Source of the DNA: Paraflavitalea devenefica
GTDB taxonomy: Bacteria > Bacteroidota > Bacteroidia > Chitinophagales > Chitinophagaceae
Length of the DNA stretch: 64,000 nt
Direction: 5' to 3'
Assembly (NCBI RefSeq): GCF_011759375.1
Contig: NZ_JAARML010000002.1
Location: 1,302,001 to 1,366,000 of the forward strand
The notes under the pieces are model-generated. The model had not been told where the DNA came from, ran no database searches, and saw nothing but the letters and a program-made list of their open reading frames with translations. Positions within the stretch are counted from its first letter, which is position 1. The number at the start of each line of letters is the position of its first letter. The position numbers and the translations under genes are program-made. Below, piece by piece: positions 17,181-25,151 of the stretch.

Positions 17181-18122
17181 ATGAAAATGTTTCAGACAAC
17201 CAGACAATCAATGCAGGTGTTATTGTTTCTCCTTACTTACACACTGTTTACCTTTTCCTTCAGTAGCCGGACAATCGCTCAGTCCCTTGACCCCTTGGAA
17301 CCCATTGGGCAGCATTACCAAACGCAGGCAGTATTGGACAATGCACCGGTCGACAAAAGAGCTTTTAAGGATACCATTACCTTTCCCTGGACCGAATACA
17401 GCAAGGGAGCCTTATCAAATGCGCTGTGGAGGACAGTGTACTTGCTACCTGAAGATGAGGCCAGGCTGTCGTCACTGATCAGGTTTCCGGCCAACAGCTC
17501 AGAGCAAACAAAAGCAGAACTGGAGTACATGCTCACCCTCCAGCAGAAAAGGACTCCCAAAGAAATACAACGGGCACAATACATTGCCAATATAGGTTCC
17601 TGGCCCAACATCATCAATCCGCTGGATTCCTCTTGTGCAGAAAACAGGGAACAGTTATTTTATATTTCCTCCACCATCGTGGGTGATTGGTTTAATGATA
17701 AGAATTTCCCGGCTCTTACAGATTTATTACTGAATTGTATTCAGGATACCAGGGTAACGGAGTTCAGGTTAAAAAGGCACTTCAAACGTCCGCGTCCTTA
17801 TCATCTGGAACCGGCTTTACAACCACTCACCAGGATCAATTCACCCTCATTTCCAAGCGGGCATTCCTTATGGGCCTTCACACAAGCCTTCCTGTTCAGT
17901 GAGATCATCCCGGAGAAAAGAAATGAATTCCTGAAAAGAGCAGAGGAAGTACGCTGGTCCAGGGAAGTAATGGGCATTCATTTTCCAAGTGACAATGAAG
18001 CCTCCCGCATCATCAGTTGGAACCTGATAAAATACTGGTACAACAATCCGCAGTTCGTAGCCGACCTGGGAAAAGCCCGTATAGAATGGCTTACAAAAAA
18101 TAAAATATTTACAGGAAAGTAA
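17181..18122 (+). CDS. Exported PAP2-family (class A type) acid phosphatase
   Basis: The product of the ATG at 17181 has a signal peptide (MQVLLFLLTYTLFTFSFSSR). Its PAP2 catalytic motifs are KRHFKRPRP, SFPSGHSLWAFT and SREVMGIHFPSDNEASR. These form the vanadate-sensitive phosphatase site with its nucleophilic His. It is about 310 residues, longer than typical class A phosphatases because of its N-terminal part. It would act in the periplasm as a broad phosphomonoesterase. It is the last gene of the ars run and ends 32 bp before a terminator. Confidence 0.82.
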   Translation: MKMFQTTRQSMQVLLFLLTYTLFTFSFSSRTIAQSLDPLEPIGQHYQTQAVLDNAPVDKRAFKDTITFPWTEYSKGALSNALWRTVYLLPEDEARLSSLIRFPANSSEQTKAELEYMLTLQQKRTPKEIQRAQYIANIGSWPNIINPLDSSCAENREQLFYISSTIVGDWFNDKNFPALTDLLLNCIQDTRVTEFRLKRHFKRPRPYHLEPALQPLTRINSPSFPSGHSLWAFTQAFLFSEIIPEKRNEFLKRAEEVRWSREVMGIHFPSDNEASRIISWNLIKYWYNNPQFVADLGKARIEWLTKNKIFTGK

Positions 18123-18154
18123 TTTTGTGTCTTTGGGGATAGTATAGTCATAGG

Positions 18155-18180
18155 CACCGGTTGATTGCCGGTGTTTTTTT
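18155..18180 (+). terminator. Intrinsic terminator ending the arsenic operon
   Basis: CACCGG (18155-18160) pairs with CCGGTG (18168-18173) around a seven-base loop and is followed by an uninterrupted T run. It lies directly after the PAP2 phosphatase gene. Confidence 0.85.
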
Positions 18181-18222
18181 ATCCTCATAAACTTATGGAT
18201 TAACGGTATTTAGGTGATGAGG

Positions 18223-18435
18223 CTATGTACAACAAGATTTATTCATCTGTATCGGCGGACATTTCACAGTACCATAGCTACAAAATACACAACAATCCCC
18301 TTGTTTGGGCTTTATTAGGGTTTTGCAGTTGGTGCAGGTATAAAAATACTGACAGGCATCCACCGGCATGGTTTCTTCTTTCTGAAAGCCGCAATGTGGA
18401 CAGGTAATCGTCGATTCAAGTACGAAAGTATCCAT
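18223..18435 (-). CDS. GDCCVxC-domain small zinc-ribbon-like protein
   Basis: The 70-residue form starting at the ATG at 18435 reads TITCPHCGFQKEETM, YTCTNCKTLIKPK, GDCCVFCSYGTVKCPPIQ and ends in SCCT. The GDCCVxC motif names a family that sometimes contains selenocysteine. The two CxxC pairs look like a metal ribbon. An in-frame start at 18564 would overlap the upstream desaturase gene and adds an unconserved segment. The family often travels with mercury or arsenic genes, but its function is not known. Here all codons at the motif are ordinary Cys codons. Confidence 0.75.
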   Translation of the reverse strand: MDTFVLESTITCPHCGFQKEETMPVDACQYFYTCTNCKTLIKPKQGDCCVFCSYGTVKCPPIQMNKSCCT

Positions 18436-18544
18436 ATTGGAGTTTTTTAATTTTTCACACAGCATGATTTCCCCCTTCGGAGCAGGGTTTACTATTTTAT
18501 TAAATGCAAGGAGGTTGCGATAAAGATCCAGAGCGCCACCTATT

Positions 18545-19339
18545 CTATATATGTACAGTTTCATTGCTTTTTGGTTTTACAGGACAGGTTTTTCCATTTA
18601 CTTCATCAAATTTTTTGTCATAGTCGTCCCGTAGAGTACCCATCATTCTGTCCCAGATAGTAAAATATAAACCGTAGTTCCCCTTAAAATACTGATGATG
18701 CTGATTGTGGCAGATGGAGGTATTTATCCACTTGCCCAACCAATGTCTGTTAAAACCCTTGGGATATAATTCAAAACCTAAATGACCATACACATTGTAA
18801 ACAAGGCTAAAAACAAAAAAAGTCATTAAATGAATACCATGAATAGGAATAATAAACAGGAACACAACAAAAATTAAGGATTCCACTACTGCTTCCAGCG
18901 GGTGAAACGCATAAGCCGCCCAAGGTGATGGGTTTGTTGATTTATGATGAACAAGGTGGAATTTCTTAAATAATAAAGGGTGATGCATGAGGCGATGCGC
19001 CCAATAAAAATAAGTATCATGTATCATCAGCATAAGGGGGAACGCAAGGATCAGATAAATCAACCCATGCTTTTCTATATCGGTATAAAAAGTAGTGTAT
19101 GGGCGGATAGTATCACTATAAAGCATTATCAGCGGTGGAATGGAGAAAATGATTACTGATAGAGTAGAAAACACAAGCTCTCTGATATAATCCTTTTGTT
19201 TTGGAAACTTTTCCTGGATTTTCCTATAGGCTAATTTTTTCCTGAAGAAAACATAGTAAACAAGAAAAAATGGGAGCGCAATTAAAAAGTATTTATACGC
19301 ATTATCCAGTAACAACCAAACAAATTTATCCCAATTCAT
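18545..19339 (-). CDS. Sterol desaturase / fatty-acid hydroxylase family membrane protein
   Basis: The 264-residue integral membrane protein has the three His clusters of this di-iron superfamily: DTYFYWAHRLMHH, FHLVHHKSTNPSPWAAYAFH and NTSICHNQHHQYF. It has four to five hydrophobic segments. Members hydroxylate or desaturate lipids with O2. The substrate cannot be told from sequence. It lies 48 bp downstream of the Crp-like regulator on the same strand, so they may share a transcript. Confidence 0.85.
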   Translation of the reverse strand: MNWDKFVWLLLDNAYKYFLIALPFFLVYYVFFRKKLAYRKIQEKFPKQKDYIRELVFSTLSVIIFSIPPLIMLYSDTIRPYTTFYTDIEKHGLIYLILAFPLMLMIHDTYFYWAHRLMHHPLLFKKFHLVHHKSTNPSPWAAYAFHPLEAVVESLIFVVFLFIIPIHGIHLMTFFVFSLVYNVYGHLGFELYPKGFNRHWLGKWINTSICHNQHHQYFKGNYGLYFTIWDRMMGTLRDDYDKKFDEVNGKTCPVKPKSNETVHI

Positions 19340-19387
19340 AACTTCATTATTGAAGGCCGAAGTTAAAATGACTGTATTAGTTAAAAA

Positions 19388-19981
19388 CTAACCTGGGTTA
19401 TTTTGTTTTCCTGCCAGGCGGCGACGTAAGCGGCTAAGGCTTTCTGGCTCAATACCAAGATACCCTGCAATGTATTTAACAGGTATCCTTTGCAAGGCAC
19501 CCGGATACATTTTCTCAAGAGACAGGTATCTTTCCTCTGCACTTAGTTCTTTTACGCTTTGCTGGTTCATTAGTACATTTCTTAAATCTTCAGCAAGTAT
19601 TTTGGTAAATAATGATTCAAACTTTAGGTTTAGTTTTAGTATTTTTTCCAGGTTCTCCTTAGGCAAGATCAGCGCTTCGCAATCTTCCAACGCAATAAAA
19701 TTTTTGTGAGAAAGCGCATTGTTCATTAATTCTTCAGTATAAGTGAAGAAACAATTTTCACACTTAAAGTCGAATGCCGATTCTTTGCCATTATCATCAA
19801 TAGTGGTTGTTACTATCAGCCCCTTGTTTATGAATCCAATAAATCTGCAATACTCACCAATTCTCAAAATATATTCCCCTTTTAAATACTTTTTGAAAGT
19901 AGTATACTGCAAACCTTCCTCAATTTCTTCGTCGGAAATTTCAATACGCTGTTTAATATAGTTTGCAACTCTTGAATACAT
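19388..19981 (-). CDS. Crp/Fnr-family transcriptional regulator
   Basis: The 197-residue protein has an N-terminal cyclic-nucleotide-binding-type beta-roll (YILRIGEYCRFIGFINKGLI, CEALILPKENLEKIL). It ends in a short HTH (IPVKYIAGYLGIEPESLSRLRRRLAG). Bacteroidota have many such proteins, usually without the residues needed for cAMP. Cysteines at CRFIG, CENC and DCEA are notable (CENCFF), so thiol or metal sensing is possible, though unproven. It is likely co-transcribed with the downstream lipid hydroxylase gene. Confidence 0.82.
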   Translation of the reverse strand: MYSRVANYIKQRIEISDEEIEEGLQYTTFKKYLKGEYILRIGEYCRFIGFINKGLIVTTTIDDNGKESAFDFKCENCFFTYTEELMNNALSHKNFIALEDCEALILPKENLEKILKLNLKFESLFTKILAEDLRNVLMNQQSVKELSAEERYLSLEKMYPGALQRIPVKYIAGYLGIEPESLSRLRRRLAGKQNNPG

Positions 19982-20039
19982 AAAGGCAATATGTTTACAA
20001 ATTTACATGGTCGTAAACTATTTTCAAAGGTTGGTAAGT

Positions 20040-21323
20040 TCAAACACTTTTATACTTAACTCCGTATGCCCTGGATAATTTATTCTTAATCCAATCTGTA
20101 ATCTTAATAAAATTCTTGTCACTACATTTCATTCGATAGAAAATAACCCCTGCAGAAAATATTGTAAGTAAGCCTATTACCAAGACTGATATGCTAATCC
20201 CAAATGTGTCAGCAATAATGCCGGTGAGAACGGCACCAATTGCATAACCCAAATCCCGCCAAAGTCGAAATACTCCCAAACTATTAGCCCTGTCGGCAGG
20301 ATGGGTATTTTCAGCGACAGTAGCGAGAAATGTAGGATATACCATTGCAGTACCCCACCCAAGAATAGATGAAAGGATTATAAAGTGTGTCATGGTGTTC
20401 GCAAACAACAAACAAACCAATGCTATTCCCTGCAATAACATTCCGATAAATAATAAGTCTTTTTTACAGAAATGATCCGCCATCTTTCCTGTAAACAATT
20501 GTCCTATTCCCCAAACAGCAGGATAAATGGCTGTTACTATTCCAATTTGTCCGATGCTAAAACCTTTTGCTGCTAACAAAATGGGAAATAATCCCCAGGC
20601 CATCCCATCGTTTAAATTATTGATCAACCCTGCCTGAGTAACGGAACCAAGATTTTTATTCTTCCAGGTAGTTTCCCAAAATACATTCTTTAGCTTTACA
20701 ACGTTACTGGTTGTTGTTTCAGCAGTAACGTGATGCCGGGTATCTTTCACCAGCAGCCAACTTCCCAACAATCCTAATACAGACAAAGCTATTCCAAGGT
20801 AAAAAGGATAGGGGCGTAAACCATACGTTGCAGCGATCCACCCGGTAAGGAATGCAACAATAGCTACTGCCAGATAACCTGCAAACTCATTTAAACCCAT
20901 TGCAAAGCCTCTTTGCTTTTCACCTACCAGGTCAATTTTCATTACGACAGTGCTACTCCATGTTAAGCCTTGGTTGATCCCCAATAAAACATTGGCTGCG
21001 ACAATCCAATTCCAGTTATCAGCGAACATTAAAACAAAGGGAACTGGAATTCCAATTACCCACCCAAGCGTAAGCAGGTTTTTGCGTCCTACTTTGTTTG
21101 CCAGTGCTCCCGTGAAATAGTTGGTAATTGCTTTTACTATTCCAAAAACAATGATGAAAGAAAGTATAGCGGTTTTAGCAGCAATATGAAATTCAATTGC
21201 TGCTATTTGTGGCAATATACTTCTCTCCAAACCAATCATGCCACCAACAAAAGCATTGATGATAACAAGCAAGGTGAATTGTTTCCAGTTTTCCTGTAAT
21301 CCTAATTTAACTTGTCTGCTCAT
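20040..21323 (-). CDS. MFS transporter of a persulfide/rhodanese operon
   Basis: The ATG at 21323 (MSRQVKLGLQENWKQFTLLV) fits the family start. An upstream in-frame start would lie inside the preceding gene. The product has 12 hydrophobic segments with MFS signatures (NYFTGALANKVGRKN, TGKMADHFCKKD) and a long central loop, VKDTRHHVTAETTTSNVVKL. It follows the rhodanese-MBL gene by 43 bp. MFS pumps in this position may export sulfur compounds or oxyanions such as sulfite or thiosulfate. The substrate is inferred from context only. Confidence 0.82.
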   Translation of the reverse strand: MSRQVKLGLQENWKQFTLLVIINAFVGGMIGLERSILPQIAAIEFHIAAKTAILSFIIVFGIVKAITNYFTGALANKVGRKNLLTLGWVIGIPVPFVLMFADNWNWIVAANVLLGINQGLTWSSTVVMKIDLVGEKQRGFAMGLNEFAGYLAVAIVAFLTGWIAATYGLRPYPFYLGIALSVLGLLGSWLLVKDTRHHVTAETTTSNVVKLKNVFWETTWKNKNLGSVTQAGLINNLNDGMAWGLFPILLAAKGFSIGQIGIVTAIYPAVWGIGQLFTGKMADHFCKKDLLFIGMLLQGIALVCLLFANTMTHFIILSSILGWGTAMVYPTFLATVAENTHPADRANSLGVFRLWRDLGYAIGAVLTGIIADTFGISISVLVIGLLTIFSAGVIFYRMKCSDKNFIKITDWIKNKLSRAYGVKYKSV

Positions 21324-21366
21324 GGGGATAAGATTTGCTTTGTTCCATATTGCTATAATTTTAGGA

Positions 21367-22473
21367 TCAGGATATAGCGCATCTATTGGCCCCTGCTTCC
21401 AGATCAATGGGGTTAACTCCTTCATAGTTACCGGTAATGTTTTTTTCGGTAATAGCAAGAAAGTTGGGCGGTGTTGGCGGGATCTTTAGTAATAGCAAAT
21501 GAATAAACTCATCCTTACCGCTTTGCAGCAGGGTAATATTCCTTTTTGCTTCACCAATGGTTATTGCAATGAGTTTATTATCAAATTCGACTGGCCTGTT
21601 GGTATGAGCCGGTAATACCATTACGCTATCGTGTAATAAAAGCAGCTTCTGCAGCGATTGATATAACATTTCAGCTTTTTCCCTGCTTTCCTCCCCGCTG
21701 GATTTCAAATCCGGGCGACCTACTCCATTGGTAAAAAGCGTATCCCCTGTAAGTAATATACTGTCATCAATATAGAAGCTAAAGCTGTTAAATGTATGGC
21801 CAGGTGTAGGTATTGATTGCAATACTACAGCGCCAACTGCAAATTTGGTACCGCCTTCAATAGGGTTATATTCAAATTGCACATTATTAGGAACAGGCAG
21901 GTACAATGGAATATTATAATACTGTGCAATTTCTTTTGAACGGGAAAGATGATCGGCATGTATATGGGTTTCTATCACATATTTTATAGAAAGGCCATGC
22001 AGACTAACCAGTTCAGTATATACTTCAACAGGGAGCGAAGCATCAATAATCGTTGCCTCTTTGCCCGATGCAATAATATACGATAGGCAACCTTTGCCAG
22101 TTCGCCGTATCTGCCATAGTTCAAAACCATTGAATTCCTGATGGGCGATATTCCATGCCAGGCTCCATCCCTTCATGCCGTTTTGCAATGAGAAAGCATT
22201 ATATCCTTTTTGTTTTAGTATATTGGCTGCCGTCAAACTTACTTTACCACCTGCACAAACCGTTACTACCGGAGTGGATGCGTCTAATTGAATATCGTCA
22301 AATACAGTAAAGTCACGCTGCTTCAACCTGTCATATACATCAATATGAATACTGCCGGGTATGAACCATTCCGACCTTTCCTGCAACGGCCTTACATCAA
22401 TAATGTTTACTGCTTCGCCTGAAGATAATTTTTTCCTGAGCGCATCAGTTGTAATAACAGGAGTATCTTGCAT
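21367..22473 (-). CDS. Rhodanese - MBL-fold persulfide-dioxygenase-like fusion
   Basis: Residues 1-110 form a rhodanese domain (INIIDVRPLQERSEWFIPGS; active-site VCAGGKVSL). Residues about 120-330 form a metallo-beta-lactamase fold with ETHIHADHLSRSKEI, PTPGHTFNSFSF and LLTGDTLFTNGVGRPD, the motifs of ETHE1-like persulfide dioxygenases. It ends in a conserved-looking DLEAGANRCAIS. Such fusions transfer and oxidise sulfane sulfur. The start follows the ArsR-rhodanese stop by 14 bp. With that regulator and the MFS gene it forms a sulfide or persulfide stress operon. Confidence 0.85.
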   Translation of the reverse strand: MQDTPVITTDALRKKLSSGEAVNIIDVRPLQERSEWFIPGSIHIDVYDRLKQRDFTVFDDIQLDASTPVVTVCAGGKVSLTAANILKQKGYNAFSLQNGMKGWSLAWNIAHQEFNGFELWQIRRTGKGCLSYIIASGKEATIIDASLPVEVYTELVSLHGLSIKYVIETHIHADHLSRSKEIAQYYNIPLYLPVPNNVQFEYNPIEGGTKFAVGAVVLQSIPTPGHTFNSFSFYIDDSILLTGDTLFTNGVGRPDLKSSGEESREKAEMLYQSLQKLLLLHDSVMVLPAHTNRPVEFDNKLIAITIGEAKRNITLLQSGKDEFIHLLLLKIPPTPPNFLAITEKNITGNYEGVNPIDLEAGANRCAIS

Positions 22474-22487
22474 TGCTCTTTTTTTTA

Positions 22488-23156
22488 TTATTCTTCAATG
22501 ATTTCAACAGGCAATCCTTTCATTTTCCAGTCCGGAAAACCTTCTCCCAACCTTTTGGCGTTAAACCCCTTTTGGGTAAGTATTTGTACCGCTTCATCGG
22601 CAAATACACAAAAGGGCCCCCGGCAGTAAGCAACATATTCTTTATTCTTTGGTAGTTTTTTAAGCCGGGTGGCAAGTCCCTCTACAGGAATGTTGATTGC
22701 CCCGGGAATATGCCCATTTTTAAATTCCGTTTCCGGGCGAACATCCAGTATGACCACATTTTTGGATTTTATCCTTTTTAATAAATCGTCCATTTTGAGC
22801 GCCTCCAGGCTGTTTCGTTTTTCCCGGAAGTCATTTACCAGTTTTTCCATCTCTGCCATATGTTTCAGTCCCAGTTCGCGAAGCATTTGCCAGGATTGGT
22901 ATATCTCCTCATGCCCCAGTTTGTAATAAATAAAATTCCCTTCCCGCCTGATTTCCACCAAATTGGCAGCCTTTAGCACCTGCAGGTGTTGTGATGTATT
23001 GGCAATGGACATGCTGGTTTCATTAGCTATTTCCTCCACCGCTTTTTCTCCCTGGCCAAGTAAATCAACAATTTCAAGCCGGTGGGAGTTGGCCATTGCT
23101 TTGATCATTGTTGCCAGCATGGAATATGCCTTATCCTTAAAAATTCTTTTCTCCAT
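22488..23156 (-). CDS. ArsR-family HTH - rhodanese fusion regulator
   Basis: Residues 1-95 are an ArsR winged helix (MANSHRLEIVDLLGQGEKAV, TSMSIANTSQHLQVLKAANL). Residues about 120-215 are a rhodanese domain with the active loop VAYCRGPFCVFADEA. The ArsR part has no cysteine at all, so it lacks the two sensor cysteines of SqrR/BigR. The only two cysteines of the protein are in the rhodanese loop. This suggests that persulfidation of that loop is the signal. It is the first gene of the operon, with a perfect palindrome over its promoter. Confidence 0.87.
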   Translation of the reverse strand: MEKRIFKDKAYSMLATMIKAMANSHRLEIVDLLGQGEKAVEEIANETSMSIANTSQHLQVLKAANLVEIRREGNFIYYKLGHEEIYQSWQMLRELGLKHMAEMEKLVNDFREKRNSLEALKMDDLLKRIKSKNVVILDVRPETEFKNGHIPGAINIPVEGLATRLKKLPKNKEYVAYCRGPFCVFADEAVQILTQKGFNAKRLGEGFPDWKMKGLPVEIIEE

Positions 23157-23173
23157 TTTATATAACTATTCAG

Positions 23174-23215
23174 CAAAAGTACGTAAATTCAATTATTCAA
23201 TAAAATTATTGAATA
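23174..23215 (-). promoter_or_regulatory. Promoter and 22-bp palindromic operator of the ArsR-rhodanese gene
   Basis: On the minus strand, TACTTTTG (23181-23174) is a -7 element. A TTG lies 16 bp upstream of it at 23200-23198. The palindrome at 23194-23215 has perfect 10-bp arms, TATTCAATAA and TTATTGAATA, separated by AA, and covers that TTG. Repressor bound there would block the promoter 38 bp before the ArsR-rhodanese start. It also lies 95 bp upstream of the divergent TlpA gene. Confidence 0.75.
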
Positions 23216-23310
23216 GATACAATTCTCCTGCATCTGCTTTCTTCCTATGAGTATATAAAAGAAACCTTACCCTGATAAGACAAAGAATAACAAACAAAAA
23301 CAGGGGCAAA

Positions 23311-23862
23311 ATGAAAAATTCTTTAGTACTCATGGCTATTCTGCTCATTATTTGTGCAGGTACTGCCTTACATGCCCAGACTGCGCAACCCATGATCGGG
23401 CAAGCTGCCCCTTCATTTGAATTGAAAGGTGTTGATGGCAATAACTATTCACTGTCACAATTGAAAGGCAAGCTGGTATTGATCCATTTCGCCACCACCT
23501 GGTGCCCTTTCTGCAACGCAGAAGCCCCCAATCTGGAGGAGCTCTACCAATCGTACAAAGACAAGGGAATACAGGTGTTCCTTATTGATGTAAAAGAAAA
23601 TAAAGCCCTTGTAGAACAGTCTTTCAAACGGTATAATTTATCATTTCCCGTGTTATTGGACGAGGATGGGAAAGTAGCCACAGCTTATTCCCCACCAGGT
23701 GTTTTGCCCGACTTGTCAAGAGATGAGGTGGTTTTAGCTTCCAACCTGATCATTGACAAAGAAGGGAAAATCCGTTTTTATTCTTTATTGAATACTACCG
23801 CGTTTGATGCCAAACTTCTCAGTGTGCGTAAAAAACTGGATGAGTTGCTCAATGAACAATAG
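23311..23862 (+). CDS. TlpA/ResA-family periplasmic disulfide reductase
   Basis: The 183-residue protein has a signal peptide (LVLMAILLIICAGTALHA) and a thioredoxin fold with HFATTWCPFCNAEAPNLEEL as redox centre. It also has LPDLSRDEVVLASNLIIDKE near the cis-Pro region. It is transcribed away from the sulfide operon and is followed after 2 bp by a DsbD-N-like gene, so the two are translationally coupled. It probably reduces periplasmic disulfides or persulfides; the electron source is not encoded here. Confidence 0.83.
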   Translation: MKNSLVLMAILLIICAGTALHAQTAQPMIGQAAPSFELKGVDGNNYSLSQLKGKLVLIHFATTWCPFCNAEAPNLEELYQSYKDKGIQVFLIDVKENKALVEQSFKRYNLSFPVLLDEDGKVATAYSPPGVLPDLSRDEVVLASNLIIDKEGKIRFYSLLNTTAFDAKLLSVRKKLDELLNEQ

Positions 23863-23864
23863 CT

Positions 23865-24341
23865 ATGATCTTTTTGAGAATTATACTTATTGCCTGTTTT
23901 ATGGAGACGGGACAGCTACAGGTAAAAGAACAAGATATAGTAAGCGTATCTGTAGACGAAATTTTATTGACTCCCGTGAAGAAAATCGTAGCCATTATTC
24001 ATGTTACAGTTAAAGCAGGTTATCATATCCAGGCCAATAAAGTAACCAATGCATCCCTGATTCCTGTTTCGCTGGAGACAACACCCGACATTTCTTTTTT
24101 AATCTATAAACCACTTTTTCCTCCTTACAAAATTTTTCGACTGGAAGGTTCTGAAGAAGTGCTGAATGTATTTGACAGCGCTTTTATCATACGCTTACCT
24201 ATAAAAGTAATGGCTAACGTTAGCGCAGGGAGGTATTATGTGCAAGGCAGGATCAGATATCAGGCATGTAATTCCAAAACTTGTCTGTTTCCCAGAAACG
24301 TCGATTTTAAGATACCTGTCGTTGTCCAAAAGTCAGGTTAA
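23865..24341 (+). CDS. Free-standing DsbD N-terminal-type domain protein
   Basis: The 158-residue protein resembles the immunoglobulin-like N-terminal domain of DsbD: KAGYHIQANKVTNASLIPVS, YKIFRLEGSEEVLNVFDSAF and the redox pair in YQACNSKTCLFP. No transmembrane or thioredoxin part follows; the frame stops after the domain. The N-terminus (FLRIILIACFMETGQLQ) could be a weak signal peptide. It would pass electrons between a membrane reductase and the TlpA-like partner encoded 2 bp upstream. The membrane reductase must lie elsewhere. Confidence 0.78.
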   Translation: MIFLRIILIACFMETGQLQVKEQDIVSVSVDEILLTPVKKIVAIIHVTVKAGYHIQANKVTNASLIPVSLETTPDISFLIYKPLFPPYKIFRLEGSEEVLNVFDSAFIIRLPIKVMANVSAGRYYVQGRIRYQACNSKTCLFPRNVDFKIPVVVQKSG

Positions 24342-24500
24342 AGTCTGGTGCTTTATAAAAACCTACAGGTTTTAATAGTTCGAACCATTTAAATTATTTT
24401 TATATATCCCTTTGAACATTTTTTGGTCGGAATGATCAAAAACATTCGAACTAAAAAACGCTCTGGGAGCGAGTTCTGCCTTTCTTTTAAGACGATACAG

Positions 24501-24758
24501 TTACTTTCCAATTCCTTTAAACAGGTCTGAATCAAAAAAGTCTTTAAAAGACATTCCGAAGTATTTGCAGTATTTCAGGATCGTATAAAGAGTAGCACCA
24601 TTCCCTTTTTCTATGCGGTTTAAAGCCTGTTTGTCCAGGCCAATGTCATAAGCAAAATCTACCTGGTTTTTGCCGGTGCTTTCACGCAGTTCTTTTAACC
24701 GTGCAGTAATTTGCTTTTTTAAATGAAGGTCTTCTTTACTTAATACCACAGCCATCAT
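24501..24758 (-). CDS. Small XRE-family transcriptional regulator
   Basis: The 85-residue protein is a single Cro/C1-type HTH: LKELRESTGKNQVDFAYDIG, then LDKQALNRIEKGNGATLYTI. It ends in a hydrophobic FGMSFKDFFDSDLF tail. There is no ligand domain, so it acts as a simple repressor or antitoxin-like regulator. Two adjacent ATGs (24758, 24755) are possible. A perfect 22-bp palindrome lies inside its promoter, which implies tight autoregulation. It marks the beginning of the gene-poor accessory segment. Confidence 0.82.
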   Translation of the reverse strand: MMAVVLSKEDLHLKKQITARLKELRESTGKNQVDFAYDIGLDKQALNRIEKGNGATLYTILKYCKYFGMSFKDFFDSDLFKGIGK

Positions 24759-24781
24759 GCAATGTGGCTACTATTAAAAAA

Positions 24782-24811
24782 AATAAGTAAACAGTGCTGT
24801 TTACTTGTCAA
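24782..24811 (-). promoter_or_regulatory. Promoter with embedded palindromic operator upstream of the small XRE gene
   Basis: On the minus strand, TTG at 24811-24809 is followed after exactly 19 bp by TACTTATT (24789-24782), a degenerate -7 element. The spacer is filled by a palindrome at 24785-24806 with perfect 10-bp arms AAGTAAACAG and CTGTTTACTT around TG. Binding there would occlude both promoter elements. It lies 27 bp before the XRE start. Confidence 0.7.
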
Positions 24812-24912
24812 AAATTCCCTTACATTTACACTACCAACCAATAACAGGCACATTCTTACAGGTCTTGCTCCGCGAATCTGACAGTTCCCATGGTCGCAAG
24901 CGTAAGTAAAGT

Positions 24913-25009
24913 GCCCAATCTCTATATTTACATATAGGGTTGGGCCTGCTTATGTACCTTTGTGACCAGCGCCGAAAGGCGTGGCTTTGTCAGAGCCCGC
25001 GGACAAAGG
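24913..25009 (+). ncRNA. Candidate structured leader or ncRNA with alternative pairings
   Basis: Hairpin A (24913-24945) pairs GCCCAA with TTGGGC and CTATAT with ATATAG. Hairpin B (24966-24984) pairs CCA and CGCC with GGCG and TGG around a GAAA tetraloop. Hairpin C pairs CTTTGTC (24985-24991) with GACAAAG (25002-25008). The same 3' strand can instead pair with CCTTTGT at 24957-24963, enclosing hairpin B, so two exclusive folds exist. It lies 142 bp upstream of a small plus-strand gene. I cannot assign it to a known RNA family. TACCTTTG at 24955-24962 also resembles a -7 element, an alternative reading. Confidence 0.4.
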
Positions 25010-25134
25010 GAAGAGTAGGTTCCAGCCTTATGTGTTTAATCTTATGATCAAACACGAATGCCACTCAAATCTCCTTCAATAGACTTGCATTAACAGCGCA
25101 GATCATCTGCTAATCGCGTACTAATTTATTACAC

Positions 25135-25142
25135 TAACGTTA
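25135..25142. promoter_or_regulatory. Short palindromes before the 104-residue gene
   Basis: TAACGTTA lies 9 bp before the ATG at 25152, and GCAGATCATCTGC, a perfect 13-bp dyad, lies at 25098-25110. Both could be protein-binding sites, but they are short enough to arise by chance. Confidence 0.25.
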
Positions 25143-25151
25143 ATCTAGTCT

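Noticed and set aside
18223..18564. Selenocysteine reading in the GDCCVxC protein
   Set aside because: All motif positions are ordinary Cys codons and the only stop is the terminal one, so no recoding is needed.
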